DNA of 64,000 bases from Alternaria dauci (taxonomy: Eukaryota > Ascomycota > Dothideomycetes > Pleosporales > Pleosporaceae): contig NC_091272.1 of NCBI RefSeq assembly GCF_042100115.1, positions 1,054,001 to 1,118,000 of the forward strand, given 5' to 3'. The position numbers were made by a program, and so were the translations under genes. Positions within the stretch are counted from its first letter, which is position 1. Each line of letters begins with the position of its first letter. Positions 1 to 10,564 of this stretch are shown piece after piece. Under the pieces are notes generated by a model. That model made no database searches and was not told where the DNA came from. It saw nothing but the letters and a program-made list of their open reading frames with translations.

Positions 1-1
1 C

Positions 2-316
2 AACCCCGTCCTCAAGGACAATGTCGAGCGTGTCGGCCGCGCTCCTCTTAGGAAACTTTCTCGCAAGGAGCGCTTCATCGGTCCCGCCGCTCAGCTGGCT
101 GAGAAGGGTGAAAAGGTTGATGCCCTTCTCGGTGCCGTCGAGCAGGCCTACCGCTTCCAGAACGTCGAGGGCGACGACGAGTCTGCCGAGCTTGCCAAGA
201 TCCTCAAGGAGAACTCCGCTGAGGATGTTGTCACCAAGGTCAACGGCATTGAGAAGGGAGAGCCCCTGTTTGACCGTCTTGTCGCCATCGTCAAGAAGGT
301 CCAGGAGAGCAGCTGA
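2..316 (+). CDS. MPD1: Mannitol-1-phosphate 5-dehydrogenase, C-terminal part (gene cut by window edge)
   Basis: This enzyme interconverts fructose-6-phosphate and mannitol-1-phosphate with NAD(H) in the cytosol, feeding the fungal mannitol pool. Only the last 104 residues are inside the window. The frame is open from base 2 to a TGA at 314-316. Recognition rests on the conserved C-terminal helical block, with the stretch [19 protein letters not shown] followed by [20 protein letters not shown] and a tail ending in VKKVQESS, as I remember from fungal mannitol-1-phosphate dehydrogenases. No intron is seen in this part. The gene runs tail-to-tail with the mannanase that follows. The identity is fairly secure, but the NAD-binding half lies outside the window and could not be checked. 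Confidence 0.85.
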   Translation, partial: NPVLKDNVERVGRAPLRKLSRKERFIGPAAQLAEKGEKVDALLGAVEQAYRFQNVEGDDESAELAKILKENSAEDVVTKVNGIEKGEPLFDRLVAIVKKVQESS

Positions 317-630
317 ATGTCTGCCGGTGAACTCTGCGGAGTCGATGGGGCTTGACAAGGGTCAAGCAGTCAGGTATATGAAAACTTAGCGTGGTAATTT
401 TCAGTGAGGAAGATCAAAAGCGCCCTGAGCGATGGCTTCATGTGGCGAACCCTTTACGGCATTGACTGGAATCAATGTCCTGTGTAATGACAACGAGACA
501 TGATAATGAATATACCCCAACAACTTCATTTCTCTACAGATCTTCTCATCATGCTTGTGTGATATACACAATAATAACTGAATATTTACATAGAAGATAA
601 ACGACTCTACCTCATCGAATTGCATGCGTC
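317..630. other. Tail-to-tail intergenic spacer
   Basis: This is the 3' flank shared by the two converging genes. It is AT-rich around 480-610 and holds no ORF that I believe. Confidence 0.5.
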
Positions 631-2088
631 TTAAGCCCTCGCATTCCCGCTCTTCCAACCTTGGATTTCATCCAGCGTCAAAACGTACTCATCTGCGTAT
701 ATCCTCTTCATCATATCCAAGCTGTTCCACTCGCCACCCGTAACGTATTCGCCACTCCATACAGCAAAGAAGACCCAATCGGCCTGGTAGGCCTTCAACT
801 GCTCTGGCTCCATCAGACTGCCAATTTCCGCAGCAGCAATCATCTTGGTGTCGTCCGTGAGTTCAATGAGTTGGTTGTATGTGGCGGAAATGGGTCCATG
901 GTCACCCTTGGTGTAAACATCTGCAGACACGATATCGACAACATCAGACCCGGGGTACCATGCCGGGTCCACCGAGTTCCATACCCAGACCAAGTTGTTG
1001 AGAGAGTGGTGGACGGTGAGACGCTCGTAGACGATACGGTAGAGTTTCTTGCATGCTTCGGGACCTTGGGCACCCCACCAGAACCACTTGCCCTCGGCCT
1101 CGTGCAGCGGGCGCCAGAGGACGGGTACACCGGCATCCTCGAGCTTCTTGAGCTGGACTGCGATGGTGTCAATGTCCTTGATGAGCGCAGTGTAGTTTGC
1201 GTTGGTGGTATCGGCGAGCGCGTCCGCGATGTTGAAGTCGGTTGCTTCGGTGTAGAAGCCACGGTACCAGGGTTGAGCTTCAGTATCGTAGAGGCCAGCT
1301 GGAGCATTCCAGTGCCAGGCAACAGTCACTATGCCGCCTTTCTCTGCGAAGGCAAGAGCGTTGGTGGTCTCGTTGGAAGAGGCACCCTTGGCAATGCGAC
1401 CTTCGGTGTAGTCCATCATGTCTACGCCGAGGATGGCGGGAGTCTTGCCCACGTTGGCTGTTACCCATTCTAGGGAGACTTGATCGTACTGGCCTGACAG
1501 AATGTTCTTGCCGTAGATACTACCCAGGTAGCTCATCAGAGCTTTTGCATCGGCGTTTGCATTCGCGTTGACTGGAACAGTTGTTATGTTGTGCGGGCCT
1601 CGCTCTGCGGAGGGAGACAGCGTAATGGCATCGATCAGGTACCAGCCCCAGTTGCTCTGAATTTCGATTGTGTTGTTGGCATTTTCCTCGAGCAGTACTT
1701 GTCCTGCTGATACAGTCGTCCACTTTGTAGTAGCTGGTAGGCTGATTTGCGATCCGGATCCGCCGTTGAGTACAACGTACGTTTGCTTGTCGCCGTTGGG
1801 GCCGTTGTAGATGAGCTTGAGATCGTACAGACCGCTGGTGTTGGAGGGAATTTGGAATGTGACCTTGTCGGTCGCGTCGGAAAAGCCTTCTACATAGCCG
1901 GAGCCTGTATGGTGTCAGGAGTCTACAATGGAATCCAAGAGGGTACTTGAGATCTCCTTACCCGTGTAGCCTGCTACCGAGGTAGCTACTGTTGTTCCGG
2001 ACAGTACTGCGTCTTCGGCCTGGTAAGTCACTGATTGAGCTGTGACGAAGGAAAAGAATGCCGCCAGGGCATATGTTGAAGTGAACAT
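631..2088 (-). CDS. Secreted beta-1,4-mannanase, GH26 with N-terminal CBM35-like module
   Basis: The predicted enzyme hydrolyses internal beta-1,4-mannosidic bonds of plant mannans outside the cell. Two exons are joined: 2088-1962 and 1904-631. The intron (1905-1961, 57 nt) has a GTAAGG donor and ACAG acceptor, giving 466 residues. Residues 1-17 form a signal peptide (MFTSTYALAAFFSFVTA). Residues 18 to about 150 look like a CBM35 beta-sandwich, with YQAEDA near the start and W-G-W-Y near the end. A short Asn/Ala linker leads to the GH26 barrel from about residue 166. The acid/base is probably E311 in RPLHEAEGKWFWWG, and the nucleophile probably E402 in AAAEIGS. These are the hallmarks of GH26. 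A TATA-like TATATATTAATATA lies about 62-77 bases upstream of the ATG. Confidence 0.9.
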
Positions 2089-2149
2089 GATATCGCCGGT
2101 GTGAATAGCTTGTCTGGGGATGCCCGAATTGTATGATGAGGAAAAGACA

Positions 2150-2164
2150 TTATATATTAATATA
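2150..2164 (-). promoter_or_regulatory. TATA-like box of the mannanase gene
   Basis: An uninterrupted A/T run sits about 62-77 bases upstream of the mannanase ATG, read on the minus strand. The position suits a short 5' UTR, but no transcription start is proven. Confidence 0.35.
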
Positions 2165-3163
2165 CTTGACTCTCTTTACAGTCCCCCCAGTTCATCTACC
2201 TGGTGCTAAGATCAGCAAATTAGAGAGGATACCCGTAACCTATCTTAGTCATCTCTGATGCTCTAACAAGCCCCCCTTATAAGCTTAGACTTTGCTAAGT
2301 ATCAGAATAGAGAATCCTATAGGTTATTCTAGAGGTCTGACGCCTGCTAAGGCCTGATTTTGGCACCGGGCAGTTGAACCAGGGCGGGACTGTACACTGA
2401 TCCTCAATCTCAATTTGCAGCCATGTCCACTCTAACCCGGAAACTTCGGAGCCGTGTCTCCATGCGCGATATGTCAGTTCATTTGTTTCGAAACATTAGC
2501 GTGTCTTGAGGCCTGTAACGCATGACTTGGAACACCGCTCCACAGAGGTCATCTAGAAAAACAGCTGTCGATTCCGCTCGCCGGGCCTGACTGTGATCTT
2601 CTGATCAGCTGTCTGTAGATTAAAGGGATCGTGTTTGCCCGTACTAAAAGCCGCCAATGAGGTTATTTGTTGGTGGTTGGGTAATTTATGTCCGCGAACG
2701 TCTCTTTTCGAGCATATTCCCGATTCATTCGCGCTACTCAACTTACGTCACGGAGCGACGCCATACAAGAGAAACTCGAACACCCGACTATGAGGAGAGC
2801 AATCAATCTTCTCTTGTATGGTGATACCCTGCCCAGGCAACTGCGGGGGTGGCGTTCGATTTTTCCCTAGTATGGTATAGAGCTATAGGTAGATGTGCCC
2901 GATAAAAAGCGACATGTCTCCAGGACCACGACGTAAAATGCGTAGAGGTGCGTTGCGATGAATCGAGGATGATGCGGGCTGGGAGAGTTATAGCTTGTGC
3001 TATGGTTCCGACTACCGGTAAGACGCATCGGGCGCTAGCGCGTAGCGACCTTTGGGAAGACTCACACCTGCAGCCTCAGCAAGCATAGGTGGTTACGACT
3101 TCTACGATTGAACCCTATAATCGACATCTGCCAGCGAGCAGATATTCAGCGCATCCGCCCAGC
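2165..3163. other. Intergenic region with a TA-rich block
   Basis: This is the divergent upstream region between the mannanase and the Nudix gene. Bases 2165-2345 are rich in TA and CTA/TAG and have stops in every frame. That look is typical of an old repeat altered by repeat-induced point mutation, but I see no terminal repeats. From 2400 to 3163 there is ordinary non-coding sequence. Confidence 0.4.
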
Positions 3164-3711
3164 ATGACAGAAGCCGAACGTCCCAAGATTGGTGTAGGTG
3201 TCATCATCCACGATGATGCGGGTAACATCGTCATGGGCGAGCGCGCAGGCTCCCATGGCGCAGGTACCCTCCAGTGCCCCGGGGGCCACCTCGAGTATGG
3301 CGAGTCATTCGCCGAAACAGCTGCAAGAGAGGTACTGGAAGAGACGGGGCTTGAGGTGGGCAACATCAAATTCCTGACTGCTACAAATGATGTTTTTGGC
3401 GAGGGGAAGCACTATGTGACAATATTCGTCACTTGCACCATTACTGGTGAGAACAAGACACCAATGGTAAGCTCTTGTTCGTCCCGTTTGATCAGCGGTC
3501 GTGAATGGAAAGCTGATGAACTTGGTAGCCCATGGAGCCGCACAAGTGTGCTGCGTGGAGTTGGATTCCCTGGACACAGATGTGGGCTTGGGCTGGAGAG
3601 CAAGCAAAGGCTGAGCAAGAGGGGAAAGAGGTGGAGAAGCACTTGTTTCTCCCGCTAGTCAACCTATGGAGGGAATACCCTGAGATGAAGGATGCGCTCG
3701 TTGGAAGGTGA
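3164..3711 (+). CDS. Nudix hydrolase, NUDT15/MTH1-like
   Basis: This is a small cytosolic Nudix pyrophosphatase of 161 residues, probably acting on (d)NTPs or oxidised nucleotides. Exons are 3164-3466 and 3529-3711. The intron (3467-3528, 62 nt) has a GTAAGC donor and GTAG acceptor, and reading through it would lose the conserved C-terminal part. The Nudix box is perfect: GHLEYGESFAETAAREVLEETGL fits G-x5-E-x7-RE-U-x-EE-x-G-U and sits at about residues 44-66. The second exon supplies the W-S-W-I-P-W stretch usual after the box. The ATG at 3164 is preferred because the conserved fold begins soon after it. An in-frame GTG-type extension further up (3089) has no conserved look. The exact substrate cannot be told from sequence. 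Confidence 0.88.
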
Positions 3712-4485
3712 CCACGGCCTTATCGATAGTGCGTCTCACCTGGACAGCTTTCTGTTTCCACGCCACGTGGCTATTCACTCGTTTCTCTACACACACCCTC
3801 AGCACAACATGACAGCCTCTCCTGTTCAAGAATACGTGGGAACGGCAAGAGAATATGTCATCGGCTTGCCTACGCGGTTACATGTTCTATTCTGCAGCAA
3901 TTGGCTCCAGCCCTTTCACTGAATATGGCGACCATATACCAAGACCCTAGTTATGAAGTTGTACCGAGCCCTATCTATAGTCATCACGCCGGGCATATGC
4001 TTCGGACTAGGGAGTGTGATTCGTATCACCACGTTCTGCAGCTATCCACCATAAACCCAGTCACGAAGGAAAAGAACACCTCATCCAGAGTTTCCAGAAT
4101 CCAAGTCACCCGCGAAGACGAGTGTTTCAAGTAGCATTACTGCCTGATATCACCCCTTTAGGAAACTTTCTGGAACGAGCGTGTGTATCATTAGCAGGGA
4201 TGTCAGGGACAGTGTTTGCGGCCTTCACCTCGCAAGGCCAAGGTTTCCTCGAAAAAGTCGAGAGAATGCGAAAGAATTAAGTTACACTTTCCATAATAGT
4301 GGGTGCCTGCGGCGTTCGTTTCAACTATCGTTCCTACACTGCCACGTTTGCGGCAGCCTCTCACTCTGCTTAATCTGCAACTTCTTTTGCCGATTTTCTT
4401 TCCTCCTCAATTTCTACACACCTTTTGGATTCTCAATCTCTGTCAGCAATTGCAGTGAACCGACAACTTCTCGACTACAGCAGCA
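3712..4485. other. Intergenic region upstream of the lysozyme-like gene
   Basis: No believable coding stretch is present. Bases 4370-4440 are pyrimidine-rich on the plus strand (CTTTCCTCCTCAATTTC and similar), as is common just upstream of fungal start codons, so this probably includes the promoter and 5' UTR of the next gene. Confidence 0.45.
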
Positions 4486-5585
4486 ATGTTGACAACTTCT
4501 ATCCTCGCTGCGAGCAGCTTCATCGCTCTTGGGGATGCGTTCCCCCATCACTTCCATGTAGCAAGACCTACTGCTCTAGCCCCACGAGCTGATTACATTA
4601 CATTTGGCGGCGACGGGTCTATGAGCGCTGGGTGGCCGAAGCAGGCTGAGTGGATGCCATTCGACGAAGCCTGGTATGTCCTCATCAAGGAAACAACATA
4701 TCACAGACTTATTGTAACAGGAGCGCCAATCAATACTTCATCAAGAACTCATGCAAGTACAACGGCTGGGGCGACAACAACAGCGACGCGGAAACGCAGG
4801 CCATCAAAGACAGCATAGAGTCAGAATCAGAAGCTTCCGGCGTCCCAAAAGAGTTCATCCTCGCCGTCATGATGCAAGAGTCCACGGGCTGTGTCCGCGC
4901 TCCCACCTCAAAATCCGACGCACACAACCCAGGTCTCATGCAAGGCGCGGGTACCGCAACCTGTCATCCTCTCGGTCAGAGTCCCATTTCGCCCTGCCCC
5001 GCCAACGACATCCGCGCCATGATCCGCGAAGGGACTTCAGGAGAAGGATTGAGGACAAGTCTAAAAGAGTCGCTCGATGCTTTCAGTGCTACCACGGACG
5101 ACAGCAAGTACTACAAAGCGGCGCGTCGCTACAACTCCGGCTCGCAAGTCACAAATCCAAATCTGGGTCATGGCGCTACGGCGTGCTACGCTTCCGATAT
5201 CGCGAATCGGCTCATCAAACCGTTTGGAGAGAGCAGCTGCGATAACAATGCTGTTGTTGGACTTACCATGACGGCGGGCCACGAGGGCAACGACAGCGAA
5301 AACAACAATAGTGAAAACCAGGAAATCGACCTTGATCGACACCAGACCGTCAACAAGCAGCCAGCACCAAACGAGGTCAGCGATGTATCAGGCGGCGATG
5401 GTGGTATTCTTGACAACAACATCACAGGCGCTGCCGCTGGCTGTATCAAATACTACACTCCCGCGAAAGGCGTCACCTGCGAGTCCGCACCCGTTGCTTT
5501 CGCCACGCTGCGTCAGCTCAACTCGAAGTTGAAGGACGATTGCTCCAACCTCCGGTCTGGGTACCAGTACTGCATGGCTACTTGA
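4486..5585 (+). CDS. Secreted lysozyme-like (SLT/GH23 fold) protein with C-terminal LysM-like domain
   Basis: The 350-residue product has a signal peptide (residues 1 to about 18) and a mature N-terminus after APRAD. Exons are 4486-4673 and 4721-5585, with a 47-nt intron (GTATGT...AACAG) that gives W-S-A-N-Q-Y-F across the junction. The central part (about 75-235) resembles soluble lytic transglycosylases/goose-type lysozymes. GVPKEFILAVMMQES carries the expected catalytic Glu, GLMQG follows as in SLT domains, and there is an AARRYNSG motif. A polar Asn/Glu linker (about 250-300) leads to a Cys-flanked C-terminal segment with CIKYY, GVTCES, LRQLNSKL, CSNLRSGYQYC, which reads as a divergent fungal LysM. 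It probably acts on peptidoglycan or chitin-like polymers outside the cell. The LysM call is my reading and needs a profile search. Confidence 0.8.
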
Positions 5586-5698
5586 GGGTGATATTGGCTG
5601 GGAGAGACAGACTGAGCGATTGGGATGTTTCAATCATTTTCAGGGTGTTCATTGCTTCCTTCACATGATTCATCGTCTTAGGGATCTAAAATAAGCCT

Positions 5699-7395
5699 CT
5701 ACTGCCCAGAAACGATCAACTGAGTGATATCGTCAATCTCCTTCACCGTCGGTGTCAAGTTCTCGTGTCCATCCTTGGTAACAAGTACGTTATCTGCAAA
5801 GCATTAGCATATCGTCGACGCCCCTCGTCGTATCAACATACCTTCAATCCTCACACCGCCCACACTCCAGTACTTCTCCAGCACACTCTCATCGATGAAC
5901 TTCTTCTTCTCCTCATCCTTGAGATACGGCTCGATGATGAACTTGCAAAAGTAGATGCCAGGCTCAACGGTAATAACGCAACGTTCAGGCAGAGTGCCCC
6001 TCTTCCTCAGATACCTGAACATGATATCCTTGTCCGCGTAGTTGGGATCGCCACCAGAGTCGTGAGTGTCCATTCCAAGGTAGTGGCCCAGACCGTGAGG
6101 GAAGAAAGCTACACTAATTCTCTTGTTGAACAGCTCCTCTGCATCGCCCTTCAGTATACCGAGATGCAGAAGTCCCTTGATAGCGATCTTGTGAGCAAGC
6201 TCGTGGACATGGTCCCATACAACACCGGCCTTGAGTGCGTTGATACACTGGTGCTGCATATCCAGCACAATCTTGTAGATGGCAAGGGATTCTGTCGTGA
6301 ACTTGCCCTTTACAGGGAACGTGCGTGTGATATCGGAGGCGTAGCAGTCAACCTCACATCCTGCATCCAGCAGCAGAAGATTCTGGTCTGAGATTGGCGC
6401 AGCGTTGTTGACATAGTGCAGTGTCGCGGCGTGTTCACCGGCCGCAACAATCGAGTGGTAGGCTTGGTTCTTCGCGTTGCGCTCTACACATGCCTTGAGG
6501 AACACAGCTTCGAGCTCGCATTCGTTCTGCGCTTTCGCTGCAGCCTTCATAACAGCTTCGTGAGCTGCTGTCGAGATGACGTTTGCCTTGCGAATGAGCG
6601 CGATCTCGTAGTCTGACTTGGTGACGCGACAGTACTCGATGGCGGTCTTGAGTTGTTTGAATTCCTTCTCTTTGTAGGAAATGAAGGTGACGTGATCGGA
6701 GACCTGCTCTGGAATGGCGTAGATGGTTGATTGAGCCGACTCAGATTGGCTGGCAAGGTGGGAGTTGACGTCCTTGGTTGTTAGACATTCGTCAATGTCG
6801 TACTTTGCTTTGGCCTCCTCGGGGCTCATAGGCAGACCGGACCAGATGACCTCGTCGGGCTCTATGGGAGGGATGAAGAGAGTGAGTTTTTCAGTGGCAA
6901 TTTCATATACCAAATATGAGTCTGGCAGTTCGCATCCGCTGAGGTAGAAAAAGTATCGTCGCTGACTAGATGAAAACAATCAACTCCATGCTCGTCTTCC
7001 GTCGCTACATCACCTACCGGAACGGCGCCTCGCCATCGTTATCCTAGACAAATAGATTAGTATTTGCTCCAAACCCGAGCATCCTCATGGGCACCTACCT
7101 CGTTCAACTTCAATTTCTGCGCCTCTAGATAAATCGTTCCGTTCTTGTCGCCGCCCTTCTCGATGATCCACTCTGCGACCTTTTTCGCATGTGCCTTGGC
7201 CGGGTACTTGCCCTTTAGCACATCTTCGTAGTTTTCGGCAATAGCCATCTTGTGCACGTTTGTCCAGCTGCCGCTCTCTGCAGACAAGGTGTAAAAGCAA
7301 GGTGTTGCGATGGCCGAGCGTGTTGTTGATGATGGTTGACGTGTACGTAAAGTGTGTCGAAGCGAACGGCTGATTTGAGGCAGTAGGGCACGCAT
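5699..7395 (-). CDS. PEPP: Xaa-Pro aminopeptidase/prolidase, M24B family
   Basis: The enzyme removes residues in front of proline from peptides or splits X-Pro dipeptides. Four exons are joined: 7395-7099, 7043-7018, 6965-5842 and 5793-5699. The introns are 55, 52 and 48 nt, all GT-AG. The total is 513 residues. The second exon is only 26 nt, encoding most of DNDGEAPFR. Metal ligands of the M24 pita-bread fold are visible: D308 (LLLDAG), D319 (SDITRTF), H402 (HGLGHYLG), E442 (TVEPGIYF) and about E482 (VRIED). The first Met opens an Arg/Ser-rich leader ([11 protein letters not shown]). A second in-frame Met at 7248 (residue 50) gives about 464 residues, the usual cytosolic length. Both forms may be made. 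Confidence 0.9.
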
Positions 7396-7974
7396 GGAGA
7401 GCTTCGAGGAGCTTTGCTGATGTTAGGCGCGGTGATAGCTACAGGCCGGGAAGGTGGGGGTGGTGGGGTGAGCTCGTACGCGTCTGACGGGTAGCCGCGG
7501 TCTATCGTTGTACGTGTCGCGATGTATCAAAAAGGAAGGTGCATCAGTTCTTTCCGACTGTAATAAAACAGATGTCGCAAACATCCACCGCGTGAATGCA
7601 GATATCGGATTGATGGTTTTATAATATTACATGACCATGTCTAAGTTTTTAGCCCACAACAAATCGTTCAATGCCAACAAACACGCTCGAGCTCCAGACG
7701 CCAGTCCGCTATGCCGTCATTATTCAGCGCGAACCTATGTACGCTCAATAAAGATAAGAATACCTCCAGACTCCCATTGTTCATACGAGCGACGAGCCGC
7801 TAAATGCAATTCGTGCTTTCACATCCCTAACCCATAATCTTCCGCATAGTAGATGGACAGCCACGCCATGCGTTAATGTCTGCCGTTTGTCGAAGACGGT
7901 GTAGAAGGGTCGTTCATTTCCATCCGTTGTGTTGAGTGGCCCATCGATTATGCTTTTCGAAAAAAAAAGGAAAA
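7396..7974. other. Intergenic region between aminopeptidase and KRE9-type gene
   Basis: This is upstream of the aminopeptidase and downstream of the KRE9-like gene, both on the minus strand. Only short unconvincing ORFs are seen. Confidence 0.5.
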
Positions 7975-8963
7975 CTAGTCCTGCCAGCGTCGGAGGTATT
8001 TGGCCATATCGTCGGTAGCGTGAGGAGCCGCGGCAACCTAGACAACAATCAGTACATGTTCCAGATAGTAAACAAGCCGCGCATCTCTGCGCACAACAAA
8101 TGACGCACCGTGTTCTCTCTGCTCTTGACAGAGAATGTTTGACTCTGCGTGAGCGTGGTCTGAATGCTCGGTATTGGCAGTTTCGTCTTTGCAATCTTGA
8201 CGCTGCTTGTGGGATAGAGAGGCTTTGTGTTCTTGGCGGTAATCTTTGTAGGTGGCACAGGCTGCATGGGCGCATAACGCGTAGGACCCGTCTGCATCGT
8301 GTACTCCACACCGTAGTCGCCCTGAGCAGGGTCCGCCGCAGCGGGATCAGTTCCATCGGTCGTCGAGTCTTCGGTCGCTGGTCCCGTGGTGGTGTCAATC
8401 TCTGTGGCAGCCTTCTTGACAGTAGGGTTGAGGATGTTCTCGCCTGTGAAGCCAGAGAACTGGAAGCGGTCAGAGTAGGTGACGAGCTGACCGCCAGTCT
8501 TTCCGACTGCGATCATCTTGATGAAGCTGTGACCGTCGAGTTAGCCTCTTGCTGAGTTGGGTAGGATGCGGAAACATACTAGGCATTGGCCGTCTTCAAG
8601 TCCTCAGACATGCTTGCTTCGATCCGACCCGAAGCTGTGTTGCCCGCTGAGAATGCACCGCTGGGTGTGATGGTACCCACTACGAACTGTATCCCGTTGT
8701 TAGCATATCCCCACTACGTCTCCACGAATGCCGGTGTTGTAACCTACCTGCTCAGAGCCTTCATTGCCTCCTACAATCAGCTGCAGCTGGTAAGTCGTCA
8801 GATCTGCGAGCGCAGGTCCATCGCCGCCCTCTTCCCATTTCACTGTAACGGCCGTGCCAGCCGTAAGTTTGTCGCCCGCTTGCGGTGATGTGAATTTGAC
8901 GCCAGCGTTTACGAGTGGAGACAGAGCGGCGAGGAGCGCGAGGGGAAGTAGTAGCCGTGTCAT
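7975..8963 (-). CDS. KRE9: Cell-wall beta-1,6-glucan synthesis protein, KRE9/KNH1 family
   Basis: Secretory-pathway protein needed in yeast for beta-1,6-glucan assembly. Four exons are joined: 8963-8748, 8686-8580, 8526-8109 and 8037-7975. The introns are 61, 53 and 71 nt. They give 267 residues. A signal peptide (about 1-20, ending VNA) is followed by an immunoglobulin-like domain (about 21-120, VKFTSPQAGDKLTAGTAVTVKW) seen in fungal Ser/Thr-rich GPI proteins and KRE9. The family signature GPTRYAPMQPVPPTKIT is present at about 190-206, and the product ends with MAKYLRRWQD, a typical KRE9 C-terminus. No GPI signal is seen. The phases of all three introns agree, and skipping any of them breaks the frame. 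Confidence 0.88.
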
Positions 8964-9676
8964 CGTGAGAGATTGTGATAGCAGTAGCGAGTGGCGGTCG
9001 GGCAGCGGTGTGGCTAGGAAAGCGAGCGTGGAGGGGTGTGGGTCGCAGCTGCTGTCCGGTAATGGAACGAGGGGCACGATACACACAGTGTACGCGTAAC
9101 TTCAATGCGATAAAACAGATGCGTCGGGGCGAAACAACAGCGGGGACGGGGACTGCGCGGTGCTTGTTGGTGTTAAGTGAAGGATGGAGTCTGGAATCAA
9201 TCAAGCAACATGCGGCGACGCCAGGGGACGATCGTCGTTGCCGCGCACGCTAAGCTGCAATTGGCAGCGATCACCGCTCTATTGCGACGCCTCAACACCA
9301 TGGCAATAAACAAGTACCTCCAGGTCCATGGTTGACCACACTACAATTGTATTACCGTGCATATCGTTGCTATGGCACTTCAAACAGCGTAAACAGGCAG
9401 CATCCGATTTGCTCCACTCGCCTATCTCCCACTTGGGGCCGGTACCTGAATCCTCAACATCGGGTCTCCACAATCAACCGCCAAAAGTGGGCTCGCTGCA
9501 GCTTTTGTTTGCACCTCGAAAATTTTGACCTTCCAATACACACCTCTTGGTGTCTATAGTACACACGCTTCCCAGCTATCATGCCTGTGTTTTGCTACCC
9601 AAACGCCGTTGTTATGCTAGATGAGGATATCCTAAATTCCAATCAAAAGGAAATGCGGGCCTTTGCGTCGCTACGT
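8964..9676. other. Intergenic region between KRE9-type gene and cyclin gene
   Basis: This holds the upstream region of the KRE9-like gene and the 3' flank of the cyclin gene. Overlapping short ORFs on both strands show no protein-like composition. Confidence 0.5.
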
Positions 9677-10564
9677 TCAAACAGCCTGCGCGTTCCTTAT
9701 CTTTGGGCTGCCCAGTTTTAGACTGAATGATGACGGTAATCTGCATGTCATGGTCGCTGCTTGTCCCGCCTTTTGCAGCTGCAGCGTCAAATCTTTTAGC
9801 TTCTCTGGTGTGAAGATTTGTACATCGAATGACAGCAAAAACTCCACACACAGCTCCAATCGGCTGAGTGCTGCCTCATCGACGCCTCCCACAGCAGCAA
9901 ATCGTTTTTGAGGCCACCGGTGGTCTTCAAGTGCCTTCATTGCGACGAGAGCGCATGCCAGGATGAGGCGGTGCATGGTGCGGTATGTGAGGGGAACGCT
10001 CCTATCGATAACGCATAATCGCAGCATGTACGATCCAGCAGCCAGCCAAACAGCAGTAGACAAGGGGCAAAATCTTTGGATGCGGTTCATGTACTCCTCG
10101 ACACCAACTTTGGGCACTGTCTTTGAGAAAAACTTTCGAGCCATGTTGGCTCGCTGCACGGACTCGGGCTGCGCTCCGGCGCCGATGTCGTGTATAGTGA
10201 CGGGCTCATCGTGACCCGCTTCGGGTGGAGCTAGTTCGGTGGGTTGATGATTCTCTTTCTCAGCGGGTATGGGCGTCGCTGGCCTGGACGCTGTCCGCCG
10301 ATGTGATCGAATGAGATGGTTTTCCCTTCCACCAGGCGTTCCAGGCCGTGAGAGTGGCGGTGTTGCTGGTACGTCGCCAGCTGCGTTTGCAATGGCGATT
10401 ATCGAGCGGGCAATCAACTTCATGGCCGTCTCCCGTGACATGGTCAAAACATCGAGATCGGTGTCATTGGTTGGTGGTGATGGTGCGTCCTGGAGGCTGA
10501 GGCTGTTGAAATGTGGTAGTACACCTGCATCGCCTGCCGGGTTGGGTGCTGAGGGAGGATCCAT
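9677..10564 (-). CDS. PHO80/PCL-type cyclin
   Basis: Predicted partner of the PHO85-type cyclin-dependent kinase, which links phosphate or nutrient state to the cell cycle. The 295-residue product is encoded by one exon. The N-terminal half is disordered and rich in Pro, Ser and Thr, with SRPGTPGG and ASRPATPIPAEKENH motifs that look like proline-directed phosphosites. The cyclin fold covers about residues 140-260: ARKFFSKTVPKVGVEEYMNR, then FCPLSTAVWLAAGSYMLRL, HRLILACALVAMKALEDHRW, and RFAAVGGVDEAALSRLE. This order matches the PHO80-like cyclin family. The start ATG at 10564 begins MDPPSAP. An in-frame upstream extension to 10654 lacks a conserved look. No donor site is seen near the 3' end, so the unusual last 30 residues are kept. 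Confidence 0.8.
   Translation of the reverse strand: MDPPSAPNPAGDAGVLPHFNSLSLQDAPSPPTNDTDLDVLTMSRETAMKLIARSIIAIANAAGDVPATPPLSRPGTPGGRENHLIRSHRRTASRPATPIPAEKENHQPTELAPPEAGHDEPVTIHDIGAGAQPESVQRANMARKFFSKTVPKVGVEEYMNRIQRFCPLSTAVWLAAGSYMLRLCVIDRSVPLTYRTMHRLILACALVAMKALEDHRWPQKRFAAVGGVDEAALSRLELCVEFLLSFDVQIFTPEKLKDLTLQLQKAGQAATMTCRLPSSFSLKLGSPKIRNAQAV

Noticed and set aside
661..1473. Plus-strand 270-codon ORF
   Set aside because: It is the antisense shadow of the GH26 coding region and lacks any conserved motif.
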